Assembly: GCA_015488685.1 (NCBI GenBank)
Contig: WFNH01000019.1
Coordinates: forward strand, 1 to 51,720
Length of the DNA: 51,720 bases
Reading direction: 5' to 3'
From: Marinosulfonomonas sp.
GTDB taxonomy: Bacteria; Pseudomonadota; Alphaproteobacteria; Rhodobacterales; Rhodobacteraceae
The position numbers and the translations under genes are program-made. This document shows, in pieces, positions 1 to 7,214 of the stretch. Position 1 is the first letter of the stretch. The number at the start of each line of letters is the position of its first letter. Below the pieces are notes generated by a model, which saw nothing but the letters and a program-made list of their open reading frames with translations, was not told the origin of the DNA and ran no database searches.

Positions 1-143
1 CAGAAATGGTTATGCCCGGCGACAACCTGAAGTTCGAAGTCGAACTGATTTCGCCGATCGCCATGGAAGACGGCCTGCGCTTTGCGATCCGCGAAGGCGG
101 CCGCACTGTCGGCGCCGGTGTTGTGTCCAAAATCATCGAGTAA
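1..143 (+). CDS. tuf: Elongation factor Tu, C-terminal end (partial)
   Basis: The frame is open from the left edge (first full codon at base 3) to TAA at 141-143, giving 47 codons. The peptide contains [33 protein letters not shown] and ends SKIIE, which is the classic end of domain III of EF-Tu. EF-Tu is the GTPase that delivers aminoacyl-tRNA to the ribosome. The start lies outside the window. A rho-independent terminator follows 22 bases after the stop. Confidence 0.97.
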   Translation, partial: EMVMPGDNLKFEVELISPIAMEDGLRFAIREGGRTVGAGVVSKIIE

Positions 144-165
144 TCCAACGATACAAAACACAATT

Positions 166-195
166 AAAAGGCTGCCATTTTTGGTGGCCTTTTTT
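166..195 (+). terminator. Rho-independent terminator after tuf
   Basis: An 11-bp stem (AAAAGGCTGCC / GGTGGCCTTTT, two G-U pairs) with a 6-base loop runs into a T-tract just after the tuf stop. The A-tract on the 5' side means it could also act on the other strand. Confidence 0.85.
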
Positions 196-213
196 AATGC
201 CTGGAATACATTT

Positions 214-1401
214 ATGGTAGAAGAACATAGTTCTGCTAAATTGGAAGATTACATGAATATTTCATATACTACCGCCTGGCGTATTTCGTATTTATCAATT
301 TTGGCAATGATCATCACCCGAATGGCCCCACCATTATCCTGGGCGCAAACACAGTTTCTATTTTCATATGAAGCTGGATTTCAACGACGGGCGTTGCTGG
401 GTGAATTACTGGTATGGATTTTTCCCCAGGGACTCACCGAGAAAAACACATATGTTATTGCCGCAATCATAACGCTTTTGGCAGTGGCTGTTTTGTTTTC
501 CTATATTTCGTCAAGTTACTCTCGTTTGGAAAACGGTGGTGTATTGCTTGTATTGTTTTCCTTCTCTGCAGGGCTTGGAACACTTATAGGAGACACAGGG
601 TATCTGGACGGGATCCTGTTGATATTGGCGATTTTGACATTGGTCATAACGATGGATTCCGTGGCGCGTGTTGCTGTGGCATCTTTAATTTGTATCGTCG
701 GGGCTATGTTTCATGAAAACATGTTGCCGTTTTTTGTTCCGCTGGTGATGTTGAATATCTGGTTGCAAAATGACACCCGGCCAATGCTGGAAAGAACTAT
801 GCTTACCGCTGTTCCACTGGTGACAACGTCCATAGCGGTTGCACTGTTTTTTGCATATGGCACCCATTCATATGATGTCGCCGATAGTCTGCTTCATCTG
901 ATGCAGTCCAGAAGCCTCGATTTCGATATCCGCATCGACACGCTGGAACCAATAATAGATTTTCCGGACGGGGTTGAACGCCATTTGGATTCGGTTTGGA
1001 CAAAGTGGTATTATACATTCCAGCTTGTTGTCTTTGGCGCTGCTGGCTTGGTGCTGTTGCTGGCGTTTTTCTGGATAATTAATCGGCCAATCGCCCATCG
1101 CCCCATTCTGGATCGCGTATTTATTATATTGGCAATTATCAGCCCGATAAGTCTGTTGTTCGTTGCTTTTGATATCTCGAGGTTTATCGCGATTGCTTTG
1201 CTGAACGTATTCATTGCAATTGCCATATTGTCTCGTTTGGATCAGAAGTTTCGGGAAAAATTACCCAAAGCAATAACGCCAACGGTTTTGATTGCCTTGA
1301 TGGTGCTCCAAAGCCATATTGCATTGCGGGATCTGAATATTCGGGGTCATTACCTAACCACTTTCCCGGGCGTGTTGATGCTGCAAAAGTCTTGGTTCTA
1401 G
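214..1401 (+). CDS. Polytopic inner-membrane protein of unknown function
   Basis: This 395-residue protein is dominated by hydrophobic segments, roughly 8-10 predicted membrane spans by eye. An early conserved-looking stretch reads FSYEAGFQRRALLGELL. Charged residues are sparse and lie between spans, and there is no cleavable signal peptide. I recognise no enzymatic motif. The size and the single aromatic/Arg-rich loop near the N-terminus recall glycan polymerase or glycosyltransferase-C type membrane proteins, but that is only an impression. Two starts are possible: ATG at 214 (GGAA upstream) or ATG at 253 (GGAAG five bases upstream); I chose the longer. The gene is visibly more AT-rich than tuf and the B12 genes, which suggests separate ancestry. 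It sits 18 bases after the tuf terminator with no clear promoter of its own. Confidence 0.8.
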   Translation: MVEEHSSAKLEDYMNISYTTAWRISYLSILAMIITRMAPPLSWAQTQFLFSYEAGFQRRALLGELLVWIFPQGLTEKNTYVIAAIITLLAVAVLFSYISSSYSRLENGGVLLVLFSFSAGLGTLIGDTGYLDGILLILAILTLVITMDSVARVAVASLICIVGAMFHENMLPFFVPLVMLNIWLQNDTRPMLERTMLTAVPLVTTSIAVALFFAYGTHSYDVADSLLHLMQSRSLDFDIRIDTLEPIIDFPDGVERHLDSVWTKWYYTFQLVVFGAAGLVLLLAFFWIINRPIAHRPILDRVFIILAIISPISLLFVAFDISRFIAIALLNVFIAIAILSRLDQKFREKLPKAITPTVLIALMVLQSHIALRDLNIRGHYLTTFPGVLMLQKSWF

Positions 1402-1440
1402 AGGTAATTTCATGGCCAACAACAGGCCCTAATTCAATGA

Positions 1441-1635
1441 CTATTCAGCAACCTTGCAGCCCGTCCCACCGATCCCGTCATCGGTATCAGTCGGGGTGCA
1501 ATCAGTTTTGAGGCTTCCTGCAACGGGTTCAACCGAGGCAGGCTCTTCAATAACAACAGCGTCTTCAACGACGGCATAAGATGTGCACGCAGTCAGGCCT
1601 AGTGCCAGCAAAAACGCGCCAATAATCCGTTTCAT
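1441..1635 (-). CDS. Small lipoprotein, 64 aa
   Basis: It begins MKRIIGAFLLALGLTAC: a basic start, a hydrophobic core and an LTAC lipobox, so Cys17 is the probable lipidated residue after signal peptidase II. The mature part is about 47 residues, acidic, and has two further cysteines (DCTPTD and GTGCKVAE) that could pair. No known family is recognised. Its ATG overlaps the stop of the upstream DUF6502 gene by 4 bases (ATGA), so the two are translationally coupled and probably share the operator-controlled promoter at 2398-2425. Confidence 0.85.
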   Translation of the reverse strand: MKRIIGAFLLALGLTACTSYAVVEDAVVIEEPASVEPVAGSLKTDCTPTDTDDGIGGTGCKVAE

Positions 1636-2390
1636 GAATCACCCTCTGTCGTCCGGTAAAAATATCCGCCTGCCCTAAACCTATCCTTTGCATCACCGGA
1701 TGACAATTTTTTCATTTCTGCCGCTTTTCGCCCCAGTCGTTCCAGCAATACCATCTGGCCAGCATCAAACTCGGCCTTCAGTTCGGCCACCTGTTCGGGC
1801 GTCAAATGCGTGTAATGCACCGCCCGTTCAAAATGCGGTGGTTGATGCCCCAACACATTATCAGTCGCCGCATTCAGGTGATCTCCGATATTATTCGCCA
1901 GATAGGTCAACTGGTCCTCGGACCCCGCAAGCGGCTGATACGAGGGTTGCAACAGGCACACCGTCTGGTCCGTATCGTTAACTTTGACCGTTCCGGTTTC
2001 GAGCAGCGTGTCCAGCATGGTGCGCGCATGAACATCGCGGCGCACGTTGCGGGCCAAAGCCTCGAATGACGGTTCAGGGCCGTTTTTAGGCAGGTCCAGC
2101 GGTTTGCCATCAGGGGCATAGGTTGCCTCGGTTTGCCACAAGGCCACAAGACGCGACAGATGGGTGAGTTTGGGTGGCTTGGGCTGGAAATCTCGCAGGC
2201 GGGCGATGTCGCGGCGCTGAAGGCCGGTCAGCACCGACAGGCGGCTGTCGGTGACTTTGCCCTTGGCCATCCGCTGGGCCGCGTTGACGTAATGCAGTTT
2301 CATCCGCTCGGCAAATTCGGGGAAAAGAATACCCCGCGCCACGGTCAGGCGGGCAAAGGCGGCAAACAGGGGATCAAGTAGATTTAGCAT
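1632..2390 (-). CDS. DUF6502 family protein, possible HTH regulator
   Basis: A 252-residue soluble protein. Residues about 30-65 carry a helix-turn-helix-like stretch (VTDSRLSVLTGLQRRDIARL), a hallmark I associate with DUF6502 proteins, whose function is not established. The rest is mixed alpha/beta-looking sequence with no metal motif. The ATG at 2390 is preferred over the ATG at 2414 because a -10-like TATATT (2398-2403) and a 17-bp palindrome (2392-2408) lie immediately upstream, and no ribosome site is visible for either start; the message may be leaderless. It is coupled by ATGA to a small lipoprotein. Two matching palindromes in the divergent promoter region make autoregulation a reasonable inference. 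Confidence 0.85.
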   Translation of the reverse strand: MLNLLDPLFAAFARLTVARGILFPEFAERMKLHYVNAAQRMAKGKVTDSRLSVLTGLQRRDIARLRDFQPKPPKLTHLSRLVALWQTEATYAPDGKPLDLPKNGPEPSFEALARNVRRDVHARTMLDTLLETGTVKVNDTDQTVCLLQPSYQPLAGSEDQLTYLANNIGDHLNAATDNVLGHQPPHFERAVHYTHLTPEQVAELKAEFDAGQMVLLERLGRKAAEMKKLSSGDAKDRFRAGGYFYRTTEGDS

Positions 2391-2391
2391 A

Positions 2392-2408
2392 ATGTGCAAT
2401 ATACACAT
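2392..2408. promoter_or_regulatory. 17-bp palindrome, operator copy 1
   Basis: ATGTGCAATATACACAT: inverted arms ATGTG/CACAT around a 7-bp AT-rich centre. It covers the -10 (TATATT) of the leftward promoter and ends one base before the DUF6502 start codon. It matches copy 2 at 2438-2454 in 16 of 17 positions. Confidence 0.8.
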
Positions 2409-2425
2409 ATTCATTGACGCCGCAA
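2398..2425 (-). promoter_or_regulatory. Leftward promoter of DUF6502-lipoprotein operon
   Basis: On the minus strand TTGCGG (2420-2425) and TATATT (2398-2403) are separated by 16 bases. The -10 lies inside operator copy 1 and is followed after 7 bases by the ATG at 2390, consistent with a leaderless or near-leaderless transcript. Confidence 0.55.
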
Positions 2426-2442
2426 GAGATTTGCGCTATGTG
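2414..2442 (+). promoter_or_regulatory. Rightward promoter of VWA lipoprotein gene
   Basis: TTGACG (2414-2419) and TATGTG (2437-2442) have a 17-base spacer. The -10 overlaps the left arm of operator copy 2. The arrangement mirrors the leftward promoter, so one regulator could close both. Confidence 0.55.
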
Positions 2443-2454
2443 CAATTTACACAT
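2438..2454. promoter_or_regulatory. 17-bp palindrome, operator copy 2
   Basis: ATGTGCAATTTACACAT. It differs from copy 1 by a single base, and the copies are 46 bp apart start to start. It lies between the -10 of the rightward promoter and the ribosome site (GGAGAAG) of the VWA gene. Confidence 0.8.
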
Positions 2455-2469
2455 TAACGGAGAAGCGCG

Positions 2470-3801
2470 ATGTTACACGCCCAAAACCCAACTAATTTTT
2501 TCCCGACGTGGCGCGCGATTATGCGTCCTGCCGCCTGCGTTGCAGCACTATTGATCACTGCCTGTAGCCCGGCTGTTTACGAAGAAGCAATGGTAGCAGA
2601 ACCAGTGGTCGTCGCCGACGCAGCAGGCATAATCATGGAGCCGTCATCGCCCGTCCCCGAGGCCAAGGCCGTTCCAATCATGCCGCGCTATAAACCCGCC
2701 ACACGAACCCCGCGAAGGGGTGTTATCACAGCCGGTGATATTGACGACACGCTGAACTTTGGAGCCTTTCAACGCTATCTGGCCAAGGCGCGTCGCATCA
2801 CCCACTTGCCCGCTGCCAATCTGTCAAAACCTGTTCTGGCGCAACTGGTCGGCCCAAATGGCAAACCCGCCCCCGGCGTGCGCATCACCCTGCGCAGACC
2901 AGGCGCAGCGGATCCGTTTTACAGCGGATACTCCGGTGTCGATGGCAACATTACCGTGTTTCCGACAGTACTGGGCGCAGGGCGGTTGAACGCGGTTGAG
3001 CTGCGGGCATTCCCTGATGGGCAAGGGCAGACATTTACCACGCGCATCACCACATCGGGCGGGCGCAAACATATCGCGCTGCCTTTTGCTGGTGATTGGA
3101 AGCCCGAATTCCTTGATCTGGCCTTTGTGGTGGATACCACCGGCAGCATGGGGGACGAACTGGAGTGGCTAACCCGCGAGTTACGCGGTATCGTGCGCGC
3201 CGCCCAGCGCAGCGCGCCGAGGGTTAGCATCCGTTACGGGCTGATCGTTTACCGTGATAACGGCGACGACTACGTCGTGCGTAATTTTGGCTTTACCAAC
3301 CGGCAGTCGCAGATGGTGGCTTGGCTGCGCAAACAACGGGCAGATGGTGGCGGGGATTATCCCGAGGCGGCGGCAGCAGCTTTGGCTGCAGGGGTTTCAC
3401 TTGATTGGCGGCGTGGCAAAGGCGAGCGGCTAATGTTCCATATTGCCGATGCCCCACCCCATGATCAGTATGCCCGCACCTATCTGGCCTCTGCAGCGAT
3501 TGCCGCCTATAAGGGAGTGCAGATTTTCGGATTGGGGGCCAGCGGAGTTGCCGCCAAGTCAGAATACCTGATGCGTCAGGCGGCGGTTCAGACCAACGGG
3601 CGCTACTTGTTCCTGACCGATGACAGCGGGGTGGGAAATGGCCATGCGGAACCCACTATTTCCTGTTACCGCGTTACCAAGCTGAATGACCTGATGATCC
3701 GGGTGCTGCGCAGCGAATTGAGCGGGCATCGGCAAGAGGCTGCAAGTGGGTCCATCATCCGCAGTGTTGGCAGCTATCAATCCGGGGTTTGTCGCAATTG
3801 A
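2470..3801 (+). CDS. VWA-domain lipoprotein
   Basis: A 443-residue exported protein. Residues about 18-32 form a lipoprotein signal ending LLITAC, after a 17-residue N-terminal extension. GGAGAAG lies 5 bases before the ATG at 2470; ATG 2521 would give a shorter, conventional signal. After a Pro-rich linker there is a carboxypeptidase-regulatory-like beta domain (about 115-200: LVGPNGKPAPGVRITLRRPG), then a von Willebrand factor A domain (about 215-400) with the MIDAS motif DTTGSM, plus a conserved-looking DNGDDY and HIADAPPHD. Such proteins bind metal-dependently to partner proteins in the periplasm. It is divergent from the DUF6502 gene and shares its operator region. A strong terminator follows. 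Confidence 0.9.
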   Translation: MLHAQNPTNFFPTWRAIMRPAACVAALLITACSPAVYEEAMVAEPVVVADAAGIIMEPSSPVPEAKAVPIMPRYKPATRTPRRGVITAGDIDDTLNFGAFQRYLAKARRITHLPAANLSKPVLAQLVGPNGKPAPGVRITLRRPGAADPFYSGYSGVDGNITVFPTVLGAGRLNAVELRAFPDGQGQTFTTRITTSGGRKHIALPFAGDWKPEFLDLAFVVDTTGSMGDELEWLTRELRGIVRAAQRSAPRVSIRYGLIVYRDNGDDYVVRNFGFTNRQSQMVAWLRKQRADGGGDYPEAAAAALAAGVSLDWRRGKGERLMFHIADAPPHDQYARTYLASAAIAAYKGVQIFGLGASGVAAKSEYLMRQAAVQTNGRYLFLTDDSGVGNGHAEPTISCYRVTKLNDLMIRVLRSELSGHRQEAASGSIIRSVGSYQSGVCRN

Positions 3802-3822
3802 TTGCTTTGAGCAGTCCACAGC

Positions 3823-3850
3823 AAAGGCCGCCCAGATGGGCGGCCTTTTT
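3823..3850. terminator. Terminator between convergent genes
   Basis: A stem AAAGGCCGCCC/GGGCGGCCTTT with the loop AGAT is followed by a T-run on the plus strand and preceded by an A-run that serves the minus strand. It stands between the VWA gene and the convergent small secreted protein gene. Confidence 0.85.
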
Positions 3851-3878
3851 GTCGGTGAGTGGTGGGGGGGCATTTTGA

Positions 3879-4127
3879 TTAATTCCAGTACAAACCATCC
3901 GTGCTTTGAGTGACCAGCGCCGCGCGGATACGTTTGCTGCTTTCACTGTCATTGCTGTTGATAATAGCAATCAGTTTCGAGTATTGGGCATCAGACAGCA
4001 TATGCACATCAGCCAATGGTGCATAACGGTAGATCAGTGCGGCTTCTTCATCAGTAGGGTTCATCGCAAAAGCAGTTGATGCCAAGGTCGTCAGGACGAT
4101 TGTAGCGGCAGTAAGGATGCGTTTCAT
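3879..4127 (-). CDS. Small secreted protein, 82 aa
   Basis: MKRILTAATIVLTTLASTAFA is a textbook Sec signal peptide with an AFA cleavage site. The mature part of about 61 residues is predicted helical (DEEAALIYRYAPLADVHML, DAQYSKLIAIINS) and ends SRYWN-like in NGLYWN style (actual end DGLYWN). It has no cysteines. It resembles short periplasmic helical proteins of Roseobacter genomes, but I cannot name a family. GGAA lies 10 bases before the start. It is a single gene with its own upstream spacer. Confidence 0.75.
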   Translation of the reverse strand: MKRILTAATIVLTTLASTAFAMNPTDEEAALIYRYAPLADVHMLSDAQYSKLIAIINSNDSESSKRIRAALVTQSTDGLYWN

Positions 4128-4588
4128 ATCGTGTTCCTTTTCATGATTGGTGTCGGGTTTGACAGTTGGTCTGTGGATACATTCAAGCTAGGAACACACT
4201 GGCCATATGGGAAATCACATAGCGAACACGCCGATTCACGGCATTTTAGACTTGAAATTGAAAAGACCATTTCAGGGCAATATTCGTTGCCAGCCCGCGC
4301 TGGTAAACCTTATTGGTTTCAAAGTGATAGTTGCAAACACATGAATTCCACTTCATGTGCTTGCCTTGTGAAATCCGCCAATTTATCCGGGGTGACACAT
4401 TAATGTGTCGTCACAGCGGCGTGAAACGCTCGGCCTTTTCGCTTCACTGGTTGGTGAGCCGCTGCACGAACATGATGACAGCGGCGTGAAATCCCGGCAT
4501 TTTTACGCCTTAAGCCGTATATTCCGATTCTTTGCGCTTAGCCTCTTGATTCCCTGCGATATGTGCCGTAATCCCTGCGATGGTTCCT
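4128..4588. other. 460-bp spacer with palindrome and repeats, no gene
   Basis: I see no convincing coding sequence here. It holds a perfect 16-bp palindrome GACACATTAATGTGTC (4394-4409), a 14-bp direct repeat ACAGCGGCGTGAAA (4413-4426 and 4478-4491), and two hairpins that start in those repeats: 4421-4447 (8 bp with one mismatch) and 4483-4509 (9 bp with one G-U). The promoter of tRNA-Trp must lie toward the right end. Confidence 0.6.
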
Positions 4589-4664
4589 AGGGGTTTAGCT
4601 CAGTTGGTAGAGCATCGGTCTCCAAAACCGAGGGTCGTGGGTTCGAGTCCCTCAGCCCCTGCCA
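4589..4664 (+). tRNA. trnW: tRNA-Trp (CCA anticodon)
   Basis: A 76-base cloverleaf. The acceptor is AGGGGTT/AGCCCCT with one G-U, the D arm is GCTCAGTTGGTAGAGC, the anticodon stem-loop is TCGGT-CTCCAAA-ACCGA giving anticodon CCA, and the T loop is TTCGAGT. Genomic GCCA encodes the discriminator and the CCA end. In many alphaproteobacteria tRNA-Trp lies between tuf and secE; here secE does not follow. Confidence 0.97.
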
Positions 4665-4701
4665 GGACCGCCTTTTCAGTGAAATGTATGATATGGCCAG
4701 A

Positions 4702-5598
4702 TCAGGCCCCGATCATGCGGTGTCCGGCCTGCCCGTGCCAGAACCCGTTTACAAACGGGGCCGGGATATCCAGCGCATCCAGTTGCGCGCGCCCGTCCTG
4801 TGCATTGGTTACACCGTCCAGAACCGCGCGGAAGATTTCAGCAACGGCGACCATATCCACCGTATGCGGACTTAGGCGGAAATGGGTCACGCCCATATCT
4901 TGCAAGTCCTGCAATTCGCCAATCAGGTTCAGATAGCTGTGCGATAGCGTCTGGATGCCGTTCACCGACAGGAATTCCTGATTATCCAGCGTGTTCAATG
5001 GCATCCCGTCCGGATCCTGTTCACAGACAAACTGGCAGTTGTCCTTGATCCGCCCGTGTGCCCGCGCGTGGTAACACCGCGCCGACAGGGCCAGCGACAG
5101 ACGCCCGAACACCTGCACCTCGATGCTTGCGCCCAGTTCTTTCGCCTTGGCCGCCAGTATCGCAACCGAATCCCGTGGCAATTCCGGTGGCAGACTAAAA
5201 TGGACGGCCCCGCGTGCCGCCAGATAGGCCATCGTATCCTCGTTATAGACATTCATCAGCGGGCCAACGCGGTAAGGTTTGTCCTTTAGATGCCACAATG
5301 CGGCACTGTCATTGATTTCCAGCGGGAAATCCTCAAGCGCACAAAACCCGGCGATCATATGGCGTTCGCGTTTCAGCATCACCTCGGCCAATGTCGCAAA
5401 CACAACCTGTTTGCCCGCTTTGGTCAGCGCCTCGGCCACCTCGTCATAATGCTTTTCAAAAAACGGGGCGCGTTTGGAACAGATCACTTCACCCAGATAG
5501 ACGTCATCCACCGGCGCATCGGCAATCCTGTCATAAAAGGCCAGCTTGTCTTCGGCGCCCCAGTGAAACAGGATCGGCGCCATTGTCAGTTTGCTCAT
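4702..5598 (-). CDS. ubiV: UbiV, O2-independent ubiquinone hydroxylation protein
   Basis: A 298-residue U32-peptidase-family protein and partner of UbiU. In E. coli the UbiU-UbiV pair performs the three ring hydroxylations of ubiquinone synthesis without O2, using prephenate as oxygen donor. The four [4Fe-4S] ligands known from E. coli UbiV are all present with the expected spacing: C40, C175, C188 and C192 (13 and 4 between the last three). The start MSKLTM at 5598 is chosen because it lies 2 bases after the ubiU stop; an ATG at 5610 would overlap ubiU. It is the last gene of the ubiT-ubiU-ubiV operon. The next gene rightward on the plus strand, tRNA-Trp, ends 37 bases away, convergently. 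Confidence 0.95.
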   Translation of the reverse strand: MSKLTMAPILFHWGAEDKLAFYDRIADAPVDDVYLGEVICSKRAPFFEKHYDEVAEALTKAGKQVVFATLAEVMLKRERHMIAGFCALEDFPLEINDSAALWHLKDKPYRVGPLMNVYNEDTMAYLAARGAVHFSLPPELPRDSVAILAAKAKELGASIEVQVFGRLSLALSARCYHARAHGRIKDNCQFVCEQDPDGMPLNTLDNQEFLSVNGIQTLSHSYLNLIGELQDLQDMGVTHFRLSPHTVDMVAVAEIFRAVLDGVTNAQDGRAQLDALDIPAPFVNGFWHGQAGHRMIGA

Positions 5599-5600
5599 TG

Positions 5601-6599
5601 TTACCGCCATGTTTTGCTTTTGAATGCGCCCTGCGTTTCTTTTTGCCCTTCGGTCAGGGCCAGCAGATCGCTGATTTGCGGGTCTTGCCCCGCCATGATG
5701 CTGTCCACGGCCTTGCGATAGGCAGAAACCACGGATTTGACATATGCCTTTGAGCGTTGCCGTCCCTCGATCTTCAATGCGGTCACGCCGGCCTTCATCA
5801 GGTCAGGCAACAGGGTGGACAGGTTCAGGCTGATCGGTTCCTCGAATGCGTAATATGGCCCGTCATGCGCGGGGGTCAGATAACGACCCTTGCAGATGGT
5901 CGGATAACCGGCGCTTTCGTTGCAGGAAAAACAGTCGATGGTGTATTCCCCCAGACGGGTCGACAGGTTGCCTTCGTCGTCCTTTATGTATTCCACCTGC
6001 GCAGCAGGGGAACAGACACCGTCCATATTGGTGGACAGGCCTGTAATATAATTTGTCAGCGAACAGCGCCCTTCAACCATCAGACCGTGGTTGCCAAAGA
6101 TGAATGTCTCGATCTCGCAGGGGATTTCATCGGCCATCAGTTTGATTTCCGGCACTGTCAGAATCCGCGGCAGGACCACCCGTTTCACATTGAATTCACG
6201 ACAGTAATACTGGATCGATTCCGGGGTCGAGGCCGCCGCCTGCACCGACAGGTGCAACCGGATATCGGGGTGCGTGCGGGCGATGTAGTCAGCCACGCCA
6301 ATATCGGCGACGATAAACGCATCCACCCCAAGCCGCGCACCGGTGTCTGCGGCCTCTTTCCACAAATCCACTTTGCCAGCGGGCGGAAAGGTATTCAGCG
6401 CCAACAGCACCTTGGTGCCGCCTGCATGGGCATGGGCCACGGCCCTTTCCAGTTCGGGCACTGTAAAATTCAGGCCCGGAAAATTGCGGGCGTTGGTGGC
6501 GTTTTGAAAGCCGCAGTAAACCGCATCGGCCCCTGCATCCACAGCGGTGCGCATCGCCGAAGGGGTTCCGGCGGGGCAAACCAGTTCCGGTCTGATCAT
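5601..6599 (-). CDS. ubiU: UbiU, O2-independent ubiquinone hydroxylation protein
   Basis: A 332-residue U32-family protein. Hallmarks are ELVCPAGTPSAMR at the start, TNARNFPGLNF, the FIFGN...GRC region, GYPTICKGRY, and KIEGRQRS. By spacing against E. coli UbiU (C169, C176, C193, C232), three Fe-S ligands are present as C179, C196 and C236. The first is replaced by glycine at about residue 172 (NHGLMVEGRC). A new pair, C223 and C226 (DCFSC), sits shortly before C236 and may supply the missing ligand. The start ATG at 6599 overlaps the ubiT stop by 4 bases. It works as a heterodimer with UbiV. Confidence 0.95.
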   Translation of the reverse strand: MIRPELVCPAGTPSAMRTAVDAGADAVYCGFQNATNARNFPGLNFTVPELERAVAHAHAGGTKVLLALNTFPPAGKVDLWKEAADTGARLGVDAFIVADIGVADYIARTHPDIRLHLSVQAAASTPESIQYYCREFNVKRVVLPRILTVPEIKLMADEIPCEIETFIFGNHGLMVEGRCSLTNYITGLSTNMDGVCSPAAQVEYIKDDEGNLSTRLGEYTIDCFSCNESAGYPTICKGRYLTPAHDGPYYAFEEPISLNLSTLLPDLMKAGVTALKIEGRQRSKAYVKSVVSAYRKAVDSIMAGQDPQISDLLALTEGQKETQGAFKSKTWR

Positions 6600-7120
6600 T
6601 GTGTTTCCCGTTTTTCATTCATACGTCTAAGGGCCATCAGGGCCGCACGGCCGGGGCGCCCGAACATATCGGCCACTTCCTCGGCGATGCTGTCGTCGAT
6701 ATCGTCCAGCGCGTTGCGCAGGCAAACCACGGCTTCGGTATTGCCGGTAATGGTCAGGTTGCGCGAAAAGAACAGCGCATCGCCATCCAGATCGCCATCA
6801 ACCAGCATCAGCAGGTCCAGAAATTTGCCAGAAATCCGGGCGTCATGTTCGGATATTTCACTGCGCCTGCGTGCCACCAACATCAGATCATCCGGATCGG
6901 GTCGCAGCAGCATGACAAACGGCAGGTTCACCGGATCAATCACAAAAACAGCGCGGTAATGCGGACCTAGGCGGCCAAACATATCAGGATTGTTTTCGGC
7001 GATCTTCTGCACGATACGGCGCAGCACGGGTTGCAGCAAAAACAGCGGAGCAGGCGGTGCCCAACGCGGGCGTCGCTGCAAAAAACCGGCGATGGCGGGC
7101 TTGGATTCGGTATGTTGCAT
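6596..7120 (-). CDS. ubiT: UbiT, SCP2-domain ubiquinone accessory protein
   Basis: With the start at ATG 7120 the protein has 174 residues, the same as E. coli UbiT. It carries the SCP2-type lipid-binding fold region (about 60-160) and the ending RPGRAALMALRRMNEKRETQ. UbiT is thought to hold the polyprenyl intermediates for UbiU-UbiV under anoxia. Longer starts at 7147 (ATG) and 7174 (GTG) exist, but the FNR site at 7155-7168 lies inside or 8 bp from them. With +1 at about 7120 the FNR site is centred at -41.5 and a TACAGT -10 (7128-7133) fits, so 7120 is preferred, as a leaderless start. It is first in ubiTUV. Confidence 0.9.
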   Translation of the reverse strand: MQHTESKPAIAGFLQRRPRWAPPAPLFLLQPVLRRIVQKIAENNPDMFGRLGPHYRAVFVIDPVNLPFVMLLRPDPDDLMLVARRRSEISEHDARISGKFLDLLMLVDGDLDGDALFFSRNLTITGNTEAVVCLRNALDDIDDSIAEEVADMFGRPGRAALMALRRMNEKRETQ

Positions 7121-7136
7121 GCGCGCGACTGTAGGC

Positions 7137-7146
7137 TGTTGCAACA
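7137..7146. promoter_or_regulatory. 10-bp palindrome in ubiT promoter
   Basis: TGTTGCAACA is a perfect dyad between the FNR site and the -10 of ubiT. It could be a second regulator site or chance. Confidence 0.3.
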
Positions 7147-7154
7147 TATGCACC

Positions 7155-7168
7155 TTGATATTAATCAA
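7155..7168 (-). promoter_or_regulatory. Perfect FNR/FnrL box upstream of ubiT
   Basis: TTGATATTAATCAA matches the FNR consensus TTGAT-N4-ATCAA at all ten defined positions. Its centre (7161.5) is 41.5 bases upstream of the ubiT ATG at 7120, with TACAGT at 7128-7133 as -10. That is the geometry of a class II FNR-activated promoter, and it fits a pathway used when O2 is absent. Confidence 0.88.
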
Positions 7169-7214
7169 GTGCACGACATAATCCCGTGTATTTATTTGAT
7201 ATATAAGGAGATTT

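Noticed and set aside
4131-4403. Open frame of 90 codons in the spacer before tRNA-Trp
   Set aside because: No ribosome site, unusual composition for a protein, and it overlaps the palindrome; treated as non-coding.
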